Positions 1 through 8,620 of a stretch of 64,000 bases of DNA are shown one piece after another (within the stretch, counting starts at the first letter, position 1; the number at the start of each line of letters is the position of its first letter). Origin of the DNA: Pseudoduganella lutea (GTDB taxonomy: Bacteria > Pseudomonadota > Gammaproteobacteria > Burkholderiales > Burkholderiaceae_D); NCBI RefSeq assembly GCF_004209755.1, contig NZ_CP035913.1, forward strand, positions 4,340,001 through 4,404,000, written 5' to 3'. The translations under genes and the position numbers were made by a program. The notes beneath the pieces are model-generated. The model was not told the origin of the DNA. It saw nothing but the letters and a program-made list of their open reading frames with translations, and did not search any database.

Positions 1-495
1 CCTGGCAAGTTCGTCCTGCACGGCGGCACTGACCACTTTCGTGACCGAGTCGCCAAGGCCGGCCCTGAGGTCGGCGGCCAGGTGCCGCAGAAGCTGTTCG
101 ACGCGCTCGGTCACCAGCGCGTCGACACGGGGCATCAGCTGCTCCAGGATGCGTTCGGTGATCGCGTGTTCGAGTGCTGTGAAGTCGGGGGCGGCCTGTT
201 CGACGGGCTCAATGGGCTCAACGGGCTCGACATGTTCGATGGGCGCCACAGTGATCGGCGGTTCATCCGGTTCGTCCGCTTCGGCAGGCACGACCAGGTC
301 GATGTGCGGAGCCGGTGCGGTCTCGATGACAGGTACAGGCGCGGTTATCGCTGTCCCGGTGCGCCAGACGGCCGGCTTCATCACCGCGGACGCGGCAGCA
401 GGGGCGGGAGCGGGCACGGCGTCAGGCAACGCAACCTCCTGCAGCACTTCGGTGAGTACGGGAATGCCGGCATCGAATGGGGCTGATGTGCTCAT
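1..495 (-). CDS. Hypothetical protein downstream of holC (3' end outside window)
   Basis: An open minus-strand frame runs from an ATG at 495 to the window edge without a stop (165 codons seen). The N-terminal half is low complexity, rich in Pro, Ala, Val and Glu, with repeated Val/Ile-Glu-Pro tripeptides. The last 50 residues look helical (TERILEQLMPRVDALVTERV). No signal peptide is visible. It lies 22 bp after the holC stop and is probably co-transcribed with it. Position and composition resemble the DUF2486-type proteins that follow holC in other betaproteobacteria; that assignment is from memory of the context, not a search. Function unknown. Confidence 0.65.
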   Translation of the reverse strand, partial: MSTSAPFDAGIPVLTEVLQEVALPDAVPAPAPAAASAVMKPAVWRTGTAITAPVPVIETAPAPHIDLVVPAEADEPDEPPITVAPIEHVEPVEPIEPVEQAAPDFTALEHAITERILEQLMPRVDALVTERVEQLLRHLAADLRAGLGDSVTKVVSAAVQDELAR

Positions 496-517
496 GCTGC
501 CTGCCTGTGATGCGTGC

Positions 518-961
518 TCATGATTTACCCACGCTGAGGTGCTCCGGCTTGAAATCCTGACGCTTGTAGGCAACGAAACGGATGCGGCCCGCGGCTGCAT
601 CGGCCTCTTCCGTGGACACCACTTCGATCAGGCGGGGAAAGGCCTCGAACTGCGCCGGCGCGCGCTGCGCCAGGTTGATCAGCAGGTCGGCCTGCGGCAG
701 CTCCACGTCGTCGCTGTCGGCCAGCACGATCGGCGTATCCGGCGCCAGCGGGTCGTTCGCATGCACGTGCGGCAGGAAATCGACATCCGACACGGCCCAC
801 AGCGCCGCATCGAAGCGGGCCAGCTGGTCGCTGTCTTCCGTCATCACGACGATGCGGTTCTTTGCACCCGACGTGCTTGCAGCATTGTAGGCCTTGCGCA
901 CCAGGCGGCACGCGTAGGCGATCTTGTCGGGAACGTTGGTGTGAAAATCGATGCGGGTCAT
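518..961 (-). CDS. holC: DNA polymerase III subunit chi
   Basis: A 147-residue protein starting MTRIDFHTNV, matching HolC in length and in the conserved pattern: N-terminal beta strand and H of FHT, ACRLVRKAY helix, then WAVSDVDFLPHVHANDP and PIVLADSDD. HolC binds HolD in the clamp loader and contacts SSB on lagging-strand DNA. An in-frame ATG further upstream (1090) is not used here, because that extension runs through a REP palindrome and has no HolC similarity; the start at 961 gives the family N-terminus. In many proteobacteria pepA lies directly upstream; here an IS element does. Confidence 0.9.
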   Translation of the reverse strand: MTRIDFHTNVPDKIAYACRLVRKAYNAASTSGAKNRIVVMTEDSDQLARFDAALWAVSDVDFLPHVHANDPLAPDTPIVLADSDDVELPQADLLINLAQRAPAQFEAFPRLIEVVSTEEADAAAGRIRFVAYKRQDFKPEHLSVGKS

Positions 962-1009
962 GGGCGCTATTGTAGCGCGGCGGGAAATGCAAACCCAGAA
1001 GCAAAACCT

Positions 1010-1033
1010 GGGGTCAGACCCAGGTCTGACCCC
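1010..1033. repeat. REP-type palindrome (GGGGTCAGACC arms)
   Basis: Perfect inverted repeat with 11-bp arms, GGGGTCAGACC and GGTCTGACCCC, separated by CA, lying 49-72 bp upstream of the holC start. The core is the same class as other palindromes in this window (GGGG-5 nt-CCCC). Confidence 0.75.
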
Positions 1034-1158
1034 GGCATGTGCCGTTGGGGTGAAAGCAGGCGCGAAAACCAATGGGATGGACGCCCCCACCCTAAAACGG
1101 CATCAATGTGCCAAAGTGGAGTTGTCGAGAAACCACTTAACTAGAGGGGGGCGTCACC

Positions 1159-2178
1159 ATGAAGATTACGGTATGCGGTGTTGATTTGGCAAAGGAAGTT
1201 TTCCAATTCCACGGTGTGAATGCGGCTGGCAAGGTGGAGAAGCGTATCCAGCTGAGGCGTGGCAAGGTAATGGAATTTTTCGCCAACATGGCACCGTGCC
1301 TGATCGGGATGGAGGCATGTGGGAGCGCGCATTACTGGGCGCGGCAGTTACAAAGCCTGGGGCACACGGTCAAGCTGATAGCTCCGCAGTTCGTCAAGCC
1401 GTACGTGAAGACCAACAAGCACGATGCAGCAGATGCAGAAGCGATCTGCGAAGCAGTACAACGACCAAGCATGCGTTTCGTGCCGATCAAGAATATCGAA
1501 CAGCAGGCGATCCTTGCTGTCCACACGGCCCGGGCAGGATTCGTCAAGCAGCGCACGGCGCAGGCTAATCAGATTCGCGGGCTATTGGCGGAGTTTGGAT
1601 TGATCGTGCCAAAGGGCCTGGCCCTGCTTAAGGAGCGGGTGCCGACATTGCTCGATGAAGCGAAGGATGAACTGCCCGGCGCGTTCCGCCAGACCATCCT
1701 CGAACTTCTTGATCACTTGAACGTATTGGACAAGCGAGTTAAGCAATTCGAGCTGGAGATCCAGAATTGGCATCGCTCGAATTCGATGTCTCAGCGACTA
1801 GAGAAGATACCGGGCATTGGTCCGATTACAGCGAGCGCATTGGTGGCAGCGATCGGTAACGCCAAGCACTTCGCCAACGGCCGACAGCTCGCTGCATGGC
1901 TTGGCCTGGTGCCGAAACAGCATTCAACGGGCGGCCGAACCAACCTTCTTGGCATCAGCAAACGAGGCGATACGTATCTGCGCACGTTGCTCATTCATGG
2001 CGCCCGAGCAGTAATCCGGCACGCAGCCAACAAGATCAAGCAAGACTGGCTTCATTCGCTACTTAGCCGGCGACACAAGAATATCGCTGCCGTGGCCTTG
2101 GCCAACAAAAATGCAAGAACAGTGTGGGCGTTGTTAGCACATGACAGAGAGTTCCGAGCCGATTACGCTGCCGCGTAA
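1159..2178 (+). CDS. IS110/IS1111-family transposase (DEDD recombinase)
   Basis: A 339-residue intact transposase. The N-terminal RuvC-like domain shows the DEDD set: D9 (CGVDLAKE), E52 (GMEACGS), D89 and D92 (KHDAADAEA). A coiled middle region follows, then the C-terminal Transposase_20 domain with IPGIGPITASAL (helix-hairpin-helix-like) and the conserved serine in PKQHSTGGR (S256), the candidate nucleophile in this family. Length is normal and there are no frameshifts, so the element may be active. Start ATG 1159 follows a GAGGGGGG purine run. In this family the enzyme recombines a circular donor junction with a target under guidance of an element-encoded RNA. Confidence 0.95.
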   Translation: MKITVCGVDLAKEVFQFHGVNAAGKVEKRIQLRRGKVMEFFANMAPCLIGMEACGSAHYWARQLQSLGHTVKLIAPQFVKPYVKTNKHDAADAEAICEAVQRPSMRFVPIKNIEQQAILAVHTARAGFVKQRTAQANQIRGLLAEFGLIVPKGLALLKERVPTLLDEAKDELPGAFRQTILELLDHLNVLDKRVKQFELEIQNWHRSNSMSQRLEKIPGIGPITASALVAAIGNAKHFANGRQLAAWLGLVPKQHSTGGRTNLLGISKRGDTYLRTLLIHGARAVIRHAANKIKQDWLHSLLSRRHKNIAAVALANKNARTVWALLAHDREFRADYAAA

Positions 2179-2458
2179 TCGACCCGGTTAAGGGTCCCTT
2201 GTCGAAGGGAGGCAAACAGTTTTTGGAAGCAGTGCCGGTACATTCCACCGATTGCACAAGCGATCAAGCAGTGATGGCAAACCAGGTAAGACCGTGGTTG
2301 GCTAAGCCCGTCTGTCACCAAGCACTTCGAGTGCGTTAAACCGCCGGGGCGTCGACCAGCAAATCCGATCAGGGACAGTGGCATCGGCCACATCAAAGTC
2401 CGAATGTACGGGTGCAATCTTTACCTAAAGCCGTCATGAAAAGAAAGCTTGGCATACC
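2179..2458 (+). ncRNA. Candidate bridge/seek RNA region of the IS1111-type element
   Basis: This 280-bp non-coding tail lies between the transposase stop and the right inverted repeat, the usual position of the guide RNA in the IS1111 group. Seen in sequence: an outer stem TGGT (2295-2298)/ACCA (2355-2358), an inner stem GCCC (2306-2309)/GGGC (2347-2350), then a loop holding GTCTGTCACC (2310-2319), a small hairpin GCACT-tcg-AGTGC (2322-2334) and AAACCG (2338-2343). GTCTGTCACC can pair over 10 consecutive positions (one G-U) with the target top strand GGTGACAGGC at 2475-2484, just right of the insertion point. AAACCG equals the target top strand across the left side, so it would pair with the bottom strand. 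Exact RNA ends and the donor-binding loop were not resolved. Confidence 0.6.
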
Positions 2459-2473
2459 GGGGGCGTCCATGTA

Positions 2474-2533
2474 CGGTGACAGGCACCAATTAACGGGAAA
2501 CATTCCAAAAAAACCGGTGTCTGTCACCGGTTT
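2474..2533. repeat. REPIN (inverted REP pair) interrupted by the IS1111-type element
   Basis: The right REP is a palindrome with 9-bp arms AAACCGGTG/CACCGGTTT and loop TCTGT (2511-2533). The left REP arm, CGGTGACAGGCACC (2474-2487), is the inverted counterpart. Its missing outer bases (GAAAAC) lie at 1064-1069 on the far side of the IS. The spacer contains GGGAAACATTCC. Confidence 0.75.
2507..2533 (-). terminator. Rho-independent terminator of prlC formed by a REP
   Basis: Read on the minus strand, the 9-bp stem of the REP at 2511-2533 is followed by seven T (A7 at 2507-2513). It starts 23 bp past the prlC stop. Confidence 0.7.
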
Positions 2534-2555
2534 TGATGGAACATTCTCGCGGGAT

Positions 2556-4634
2556 TCAAGCGGCCATGCCGCTGTGCCGGAGCAGCGCGTCGATCTGCGG
2601 CTCGCGGCCACGGAAGGCCGTGAACGATTCCAGCGCCGGCCGCGAGCCGCCGACGGACAGGATCTCGTGCAGGAACTTGCGGCCCGTATCGACCACGCGC
2701 TCGTCGGCGCCTTCCAGGCCGGCTGCTTCCTCGAACGCCGCGTAGGCATCGGCGGACAGCACCTCGGCCCACTTGTAGCTGTAGTAGCCGGCCGCGTAGC
2801 CGCCGGCGAAGATGTGGCCGAACGCGTTCTGGAAGCGGTTGAACGCCGGCGGGATGATGACCGCGAAGCGCTTGCGCACGTCGTCGATCACGTCCTGCAC
2901 CGACTTGCCTGAATCGGCCTGGTAGTCGTAGTGCAAATGCATGTCCAGCAGCGAGAACTCCACCTGGCGCAGCGTCTGCAGGCCGGACTGGAAGTTCTTC
3001 GCGGCCAGCATCTTGTCGTATAGCGCGCGCGGCAGCGGCTCGCCCGTCTTCACGTGCGCCGTCATGTGCGACAGCACGTTCCACTCCCAGCAGAAGTTTT
3101 CCATGAACTGCGACGGCAGTTCCACCGCATCCCACTCCACGCCGGCAATGCCGGAGACGCCCAGCTCCTCGACCACCGTCAGCATGTGGTGCAGGCCGTG
3201 GCCGAATTCATGGAACAGCGTGATCACTTCATCGTGCGTGAACAGCGAAGGCTGCACCTTGCCGTCGATGACGGCCGGCTCGGTGAAGTTGCAGGTGAGG
3301 TAGGCGATCGGCGTCTGCAAGCGGCCCGCTTCCACGCGGCGGCTGCGGGCATCGTCCATCCACGCGCCGGGTCGCTTGCCGGGGCGCGCGTACAGGTCCA
3401 GGTAGAACTGGCCCACCAGTTCGCCGTCGCGCTCGATGCGATAGAAACGCACGTCCTTGTGCCACACCGGCGCTTCGTCCGGCAGGATCGAGACGTCGAA
3501 CAGGTTCTGCACCAGCTTGAACAGGCCGTCGATCACCTGATTCTCGGGGAAGTACTGCTTCACTTCCTGCGCGGAGAACGCGTAGCGGTGCTGCTGCAGT
3601 TTTTCGGAAGCGTAGGGCAGGTCCCACGCATTCAGTTCGGTCAGGCCCAGATATTCGGCTGCGAACGTGCGCAGCTCTTCCAGATCTTTTTCGGCATAGG
3701 GGCGGGCCCGCTTCGCCAGGTCTTCGAGGAAGCCGATCACCTGCTCGGGGCTCTGCGCCATCTTCGGCACCAGCGATACCTCGGCAAAGTTCTTGTAGCC
3801 CAGCAGTTGCGCCTCTTCCGACCGCAGCTTCAGCAGCTTGACGATGTTGGCGCTGTTGTCCCACTTCTCGCGCTCGCTGAACACGTCGCCCAGCTCGGAA
3901 GCCTTCGTAGCGTTGGCGCGGTACACCTTCTCGCGCAGCGCGCGGCTGTCGGCGAATTGCAGGACCGGGTAATAGGAAGGGAAGTGCAGCGTGAATTGCC
4001 AGCCCTGTTTGCCATCTTTCTCGGCAAGGGCTTTCGCCGCCTGTTTCACGTCGTCCGGCAGGCCGGCCAGCTCGGCCTCGTCCTCGATCAGCAGCTTCCA
4101 GTCGTTGGTGGCGTCCAGCACGTTTTCCGAGAAGCGGGTCGACGTGGCGGCATGCTCTTCCTGGATTTGCGCGAAGCGTTCCTTCTGCTCGGCGGGCAGC
4201 TCGGCGCCGCCCATGCGGAAGTCGCGGATCGCGTTCTCGACGATGCGCTTGCGCGCCGGCGTCAGCGTAGCGAATTCCGGCGACGCCTGCAGTGCCTTGT
4301 ACTTGGCGAACAGCGCCTCGTTCTGGCCCAGCTCGGTCCAGAACTCGGTCACCTTCGGCTGGTTTTCGTTATAGGCCGCACGCAGCTCGGGCGTGTCGGC
4401 CACGCTGTTCAGGTGACCAACGATGCCCCATGCCCGGCCCAGCAGCTCGGTGGCGCTTTCCAGCGGCGTCACGAAGTTCTGCCACGTCACCGTGTCCGCG
4501 GGCGCTTCCAGCTGCGCCACCACGTCACGGTTCTTCGCCAGCAGCTCGTCGATGGCCGGCGTCACGTGTTCCGGCCGGATCGCGTCGAAACGCGGCAGGC
4601 CGCCAAAGTCCAGCAGGGGGTTGTCAGTCGTCAT
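2556..4634 (-). CDS. prlC: Oligopeptidase A (M3 family zinc metallopeptidase)
   Basis: A 692-residue cytoplasmic oligopeptidase that cleaves short peptides, including signal-peptide fragments. The zinc site is H475-E-F-G-H479 (HEFGHGLHHML), with a further glutamate about 26 residues on (E505 in WDAVELPSQF). FTHDEVITLF before the motif and LPSQFMENFCWEW after it are typical of OpdA. The length matches the family (about 680). It starts 28 bp after the folD stop, so folD-prlC is probably one transcript, ended by the REP terminator at 2507-2533. Confidence 0.95.
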   Translation of the reverse strand: MTTDNPLLDFGGLPRFDAIRPEHVTPAIDELLAKNRDVVAQLEAPADTVTWQNFVTPLESATELLGRAWGIVGHLNSVADTPELRAAYNENQPKVTEFWTELGQNEALFAKYKALQASPEFATLTPARKRIVENAIRDFRMGGAELPAEQKERFAQIQEEHAATSTRFSENVLDATNDWKLLIEDEAELAGLPDDVKQAAKALAEKDGKQGWQFTLHFPSYYPVLQFADSRALREKVYRANATKASELGDVFSEREKWDNSANIVKLLKLRSEEAQLLGYKNFAEVSLVPKMAQSPEQVIGFLEDLAKRARPYAEKDLEELRTFAAEYLGLTELNAWDLPYASEKLQQHRYAFSAQEVKQYFPENQVIDGLFKLVQNLFDVSILPDEAPVWHKDVRFYRIERDGELVGQFYLDLYARPGKRPGAWMDDARSRRVEAGRLQTPIAYLTCNFTEPAVIDGKVQPSLFTHDEVITLFHEFGHGLHHMLTVVEELGVSGIAGVEWDAVELPSQFMENFCWEWNVLSHMTAHVKTGEPLPRALYDKMLAAKNFQSGLQTLRQVEFSLLDMHLHYDYQADSGKSVQDVIDDVRKRFAVIIPPAFNRFQNAFGHIFAGGYAAGYYSYKWAEVLSADAYAAFEEAAGLEGADERVVDTGRKFLHEILSVGGSRPALESFTAFRGREPQIDALLRHSGMAA

Positions 4635-4662
4635 CGTCTATTCCTATGGTTGGCCGAAAGGC

Positions 4663-5508
4663 TTAACCCCTTTCGGCGGATTCGATCGTATTCATCAGCA
4701 ACATTGTGATCGTCATTGGACCAACACCGCCGGGTACCGGCGTAATGTGCGCGGCCACTTCCTTGATGGCGGCAAAATCCACGTCCCCGCACAACTTGCC
4801 ATTATCGTCGCGGTTCATGCCCACATCGATCACGATTGCGCCCGGTTTCACCATGTCGGCGGTCAGCGTGTTGCGGCGGCCCACCGCCGCCACGACCACG
4901 TCCGCCTGCTTCGTGTACACGGAGAGATCCGGCGTCGCGCTATGGCAGATGGTGACGGTGGCGTTGGCCTGCAAGAGCAGCAGGCCCATTGGCTTGCCGA
5001 CCGTGTTGCTGCGGCCGATCACCACCGCGTGCTTGCCGCGCAGGTCGATGCCGGTCGATTCGATCAGCTTCATGCAGCCATACGGCGTGCAGGGGCGGAA
5101 GCCTTCCAGGCCGGTCATCAGCTCGCCGGCGGACAGCACCGAGTAGCCGTCGACATCCTTCGACGTGGAAATCGCCTCGATGACCTTGTGCGGATTGATG
5201 TGCTTTGGCAACGGCATCTGCACGAGGATGCCGTGGATGGCCGGATCGGCATTCAACGCCGCAATGCGGTCGAGCAGTGCCGCCTCGGCCAGGTCGGCAT
5301 CGTATTTTTCCAGCACGGAGTGGATGCCCACGTCGCCGCAGGCCTTCACCTTGTTGCGCACATACACCTGGCTCGCCGGGTCTTCGCCCACCAGGATCAC
5401 GGCCAGGCCGGGCTGCTTGCCCTGGGCGGTCAATGCGGCAGCGCGGGATGCGATTTCGGCGCGCAGTTTTTGGGAGAGGGCGATTCCGTCGATGAGTTGG
5501 GCAGACAT
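4663..5508 (-). CDS. folD: Bifunctional methylenetetrahydrofolate dehydrogenase/cyclohydrolase
   Basis: A 281-residue FolD that interconverts 5,10-methylene-THF, 5,10-methenyl-THF and 10-formyl-THF (NADP-dependent dehydrogenase plus cyclohydrolase) in one-carbon metabolism. Visible signatures: [14 protein letters not shown] with the catalytic lysine, [26 protein letters not shown] in the Rossmann domain, and [15 protein letters not shown] at the C-terminus. First gene of the folD-prlC unit. It is divergent from aceE across a 395-bp spacer. Confidence 0.96.
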   Translation of the reverse strand: MSAQLIDGIALSQKLRAEIASRAAALTAQGKQPGLAVILVGEDPASQVYVRNKVKACGDVGIHSVLEKYDADLAEAALLDRIAALNADPAIHGILVQMPLPKHINPHKVIEAISTSKDVDGYSVLSAGELMTGLEGFRPCTPYGCMKLIESTGIDLRGKHAVVIGRSNTVGKPMGLLLLQANATVTICHSATPDLSVYTKQADVVVAAVGRRNTLTADMVKPGAIVIDVGMNRDDNGKLCGDVDFAAIKEVAAHITPVPGGVGPMTITMLLMNTIESAERG

Positions 5509-5903
5509 GGTGATTGGCTAGTGGGGATGAAAGACCAACATTATAAATGCGCGTCGGCTGGCGCTGGGGCTTCATGTGGCCCGGTACTGCCAGCGCGACC
5601 AAGAGGGCGGCGGCCCCCGTTTTCGGGAAGTTACCAGAAGTGGTATCGAATTCAGTTTGAACACGATCAGGAAAGTGATTTTTTGCTCACGAAAACTGAT
5701 TGGAAATCACGTGTTTATGCGGCGTTGCAGCATTTTTGCCCAGGGAGATTTCACATTATAAAAAGCTCTTTCGTATTTTGAAAAAGGCCGAATTCACTGT
5801 TAGAATCTCCGCACTTTGTAAAAGTCTTGGTAAATAATCACCCCTCGCGTCCGCCACGATCTCCGCATCGGGTTCGGGCCAAATCACTCAGGAGACTAGA
5901 TAG
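5509..5903. other. Divergent intergenic region folD/aceE
   Basis: A 395-bp spacer without a convincing ORF. On the minus strand TATAAT at 5540-5545 is a plausible folD -10, but no consensus -35 lies at the right distance. The right half is AT-rich (5640-5830) and carries the aceE promoter. No clear PdhR- or other operator palindrome was recognised. Confidence 0.5.
5778..5806 (+). promoter_or_regulatory. Sigma70-type promoter of the aceE-aceF-lpdA operon
   Basis: -35 TTGAAA at 5778-5783, 17-bp spacer, -10 TAGAAT at 5801-5806. It leaves a leader of roughly 90 nt before the aceE ATG at 5904, which is preceded by AGGAGA. Confidence 0.6.
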
Positions 5904-8600
5904 ATGTCAGCTCAACTTGACCAGGTCACGGCCCAAACCGCCAACGATCCGGACGCACTGGAAACCAAGGAATGGCTCGAGGCACTCGAGGCAGTATTGC
6001 AGAATGAAGGGCCGGAACGCGCCCAGTACCTGATGGAGCGCCTGGTCGACCTGGCGCGCCGCCGCGGCGCCGACATTCCGTTCTCGGCCAACACCGCTTA
6101 CGTGAACACCATCCCCGCCGACGTTGGCGCCCACTGCCCGGGCAACCTGGAATACGAAGAGCGCCTGCGCTCGTGGATGCGCTGGAACGCGATGGCGATG
6201 GTAGTGCGCGCCAACCGCGCCGACGGCGACCTGGGTGGCCACCTGTCCTCGTTCGCTTCGCTGGCGAACATGCTGGGCATCGGCTTCAACCACTTCTGGA
6301 AAGCCGCGAGCGAAGAACACGGCGGCGACCTGCTGTACATCCAGGGCCACTCGTCGCCCGGCGTGTACGCGCGTGCCTACCTGGAAGGCCGCCTGACCGA
6401 AGAACAGCTGATCAACTTCCGCAAGGAAGTGGACGGCAAGGGCCTGTCGTCCTACCCGCACCCGAAACTGATGCCGGACTTCTGGCAGTTCCCGACCGTG
6501 TCGATGGGCCTGGGCCCGCTGATGGCGATCTACCAGGCGCGCTTCCTGAAGTACCTGCATGCCCGCGGCATCGCCAATACCGACGGCCGCAAGGTGTGGG
6601 CATTCTGCGGCGACGGCGAGATGGATGAACCGGAATCGCTGGGCGCGATCGGCATGGCCGCCCGCGAACAGCTGGACAACCTGGTCATCGTCGTCAACTG
6701 CAACCTGCAGCGCCTGGATGGCCCGGTGCGCGGCAACGGCAAGATCATCCAGGAACTGGAAGGCGAGTTCCGCGGCGCCGGCTGGAACGTGGTGAAAGTC
6801 ATCTGGGGCCCGGGCTGGGACGAGCTGCTGGCCAAGGACAAGGAAGGCATCCTGCAGCGCGTGATGATGGAAACGCTGGACGGCGAATACCAGAACTACA
6901 AGGCCAAGGATGGCGCCTACGTGCGCAAGCACTTCTTCGGCAAGCATCCGAAGCTGCTGGAGATGGTCGCCAACATGAGCGACGACGACATCTGGCGCCT
7001 GACCCGTGGCGGCCACGATCCGCACAAGATCTACGCTGCGTTCAAGGTCGCGCAGGAATCGCAAGGCAAGCCGACCGTGCTGCTGGTGAAGACCGTCAAG
7101 GGCTACGGCATGGGCAAGTCCGGCGAGGCGCGCAACACCGCCCACCAGACCAAGAAGCTGGATGACGAAGCCATCCGCGAAATGCGCGACCGCTTCAACA
7201 TTCCTATTCCCGACGACAAGCTGTCCGAGATCCCGTTCTTCAAGCCGTCCGACGACGCGCCTGAAATGAAGTACCTGCACGAGCGCCGCAAGGCCCTGGG
7301 CGGCTACCTGCCGGCACGCCGCATGAAAGCCGACGAAACGCTGGTCGTGCCGCCGCTGGAAGCTTTCAAGGCCGTGCTGGATCCCACGCCGGAAGGCCGC
7401 GAGATCTCCACGACCCAGTCGTTCGTCCGTATCATCACCGCCCTGCTGCGCGACCAGAGCCTGGGCCAGCGCGTGGTGCCGATCCTCGTCGACGAATCCC
7501 GCACCTTCGGCATGGAAGGCCTGTTCCGCCAGATCGGCATCTTCAACCAGCAAGGTCAGCTGTACGAGCCGGTCGATAAAGACCAGGTGATGTATTACCG
7601 CGAAGACAAGGCCGGCCAGATCCTGCAGGAAGGCATCAACGAAGCGGGCGGCATGAGCTCGTGGATCGCGGCGGCCACGTCGTACTCGACCAACAACCGT
7701 GTGATGATCCCGTTCTTCACGTACTACTCGATGTTCGGCATGCAGCGCGTGGGCGACCTGGCCTGGGCGGCTGGCGACATGCGCGCCCGCGGCTTCATGA
7801 TGGGCGGCACCGCCGGCCGTACCACGCTGAACGGCGAAGGCCTGCAGCACGAGGATGGCCACAGCCACCTGTTCGCCGCGGCGATCCCGAACTGCCTGCC
7901 GTATGACCCGACCTTCGGCCACGAACTGGCGGTGATCGTCCATGACGGCCTGCGCCGCATGGTGACGGAACAGGAAGACGTGTTCTACTACATCACCATC
8001 ATGAACGAGAACTACGCTCACCCAGGCCTGAAGGCTGGCCAGGAAGAGGGCATCCTGAAGGGCATGTACCTGCTGCAGGAAGGCGCCGCGAATGCCGGCC
8101 AGCGCGTGCAACTGATCGGCTCCGGCACGATCCTGCGCGAATCGATCTTCGCCGCCGAGCTGCTCGAGAAGGATTGGGGCGTTGCCGCCGACGTGTGGTC
8201 CGCACCGTCGCTGACGCTGGTGGCGCGCGATGGCCAGGATGCCGAGCGCTGGAACCTCGTCAACCCGACCAAGGAACAACGCGTGCCGTACGTGACCGGC
8301 CTGCTGAAGGACACGCAGGGCCCGATCATCGCCACGACCGACTACATGCGCCTGTACGCCGAGCAGATCCGCGCGTTCATGCCGAAGGACCGCACCTACC
8401 GCGTGCTGGGCACCGATGGCTTCGGCCGCTCGGACAGCCGCGCCAAACTGCGTGAGTTCTTCGAGGTCAACCGTTACTACATCACGGTTGCCGCGCTGCG
8501 CTCGCTGGCCGACGAAGGCAAGATCGACATCTCCGTGGTGGAACAGGCTGTCGTGAAATATGGCCTGAACCCGAACAAGCCAAATCCGGTGACCCAATAA
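5904..8600 (+). CDS. aceE: Pyruvate dehydrogenase E1 component (homodimeric type)
   Basis: An 898-residue thiamine-diphosphate decarboxylase that starts the pyruvate-to-acetyl-CoA reaction by reductively acetylating lipoyl groups of AceF. The ThDP/Mg motif is seen as FCGDGEMDEPESLGA then IVVNCNLQRLDGPVRGN. The N-terminal region PFSANTAYVNTIP and GGHLSSFASLANMLGIGFNHF are characteristic of the single-chain AceE rather than the alpha/beta type. Length is close to the E. coli protein. First gene of a three-gene operon; only 20 bp separate it from aceF. Confidence 0.98.
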   Translation: MSAQLDQVTAQTANDPDALETKEWLEALEAVLQNEGPERAQYLMERLVDLARRRGADIPFSANTAYVNTIPADVGAHCPGNLEYEERLRSWMRWNAMAMVVRANRADGDLGGHLSSFASLANMLGIGFNHFWKAASEEHGGDLLYIQGHSSPGVYARAYLEGRLTEEQLINFRKEVDGKGLSSYPHPKLMPDFWQFPTVSMGLGPLMAIYQARFLKYLHARGIANTDGRKVWAFCGDGEMDEPESLGAIGMAAREQLDNLVIVVNCNLQRLDGPVRGNGKIIQELEGEFRGAGWNVVKVIWGPGWDELLAKDKEGILQRVMMETLDGEYQNYKAKDGAYVRKHFFGKHPKLLEMVANMSDDDIWRLTRGGHDPHKIYAAFKVAQESQGKPTVLLVKTVKGYGMGKSGEARNTAHQTKKLDDEAIREMRDRFNIPIPDDKLSEIPFFKPSDDAPEMKYLHERRKALGGYLPARRMKADETLVVPPLEAFKAVLDPTPEGREISTTQSFVRIITALLRDQSLGQRVVPILVDESRTFGMEGLFRQIGIFNQQGQLYEPVDKDQVMYYREDKAGQILQEGINEAGGMSSWIAAATSYSTNNRVMIPFFTYYSMFGMQRVGDLAWAAGDMRARGFMMGGTAGRTTLNGEGLQHEDGHSHLFAAAIPNCLPYDPTFGHELAVIVHDGLRRMVTEQEDVFYYITIMNENYAHPGLKAGQEEGILKGMYLLQEGAANAGQRVQLIGSGTILRESIFAAELLEKDWGVAADVWSAPSLTLVARDGQDAERWNLVNPTKEQRVPYVTGLLKDTQGPIIATTDYMRLYAEQIRAFMPKDRTYRVLGTDGFGRSDSRAKLREFFEVNRYYITVAALRSLADEGKIDISVVEQAVVKYGLNPNKPNPVTQ

Positions 8601-8620
8601 CGAAATACGGAGCAAACGCT

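Larger units (their letters stand above)
1070..2473 (+). mobile_element. IS110-family insertion sequence, IS1111 group
   Basis: About 1.4 kb element with one transposase gene and a long 3' non-coding tail. Sub-terminal inverted repeats are visible: ATGGACGCCCCC at 1077-1088 and its exact complement GGGGGCGTCCAT at 2459-2470, set 7 bp and 3 bp inside the ends, as is typical of the IS1111 group. No target duplication is seen, as expected for this family. The ends were placed by joining the flanks: ...GCGAAAAC (to 1069) plus CGGTGACAGGCACC (from 2474) recreates a REP palindrome arm. A one-base shift (1071-2474) fits equally well. Confidence 0.85.

Noticed and set aside
5907..8615. A 902-codon frame antisense to aceE
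   Set aside because: Same codon-mirror effect; the translated sequence has no recognisable fold and no ribosome site.
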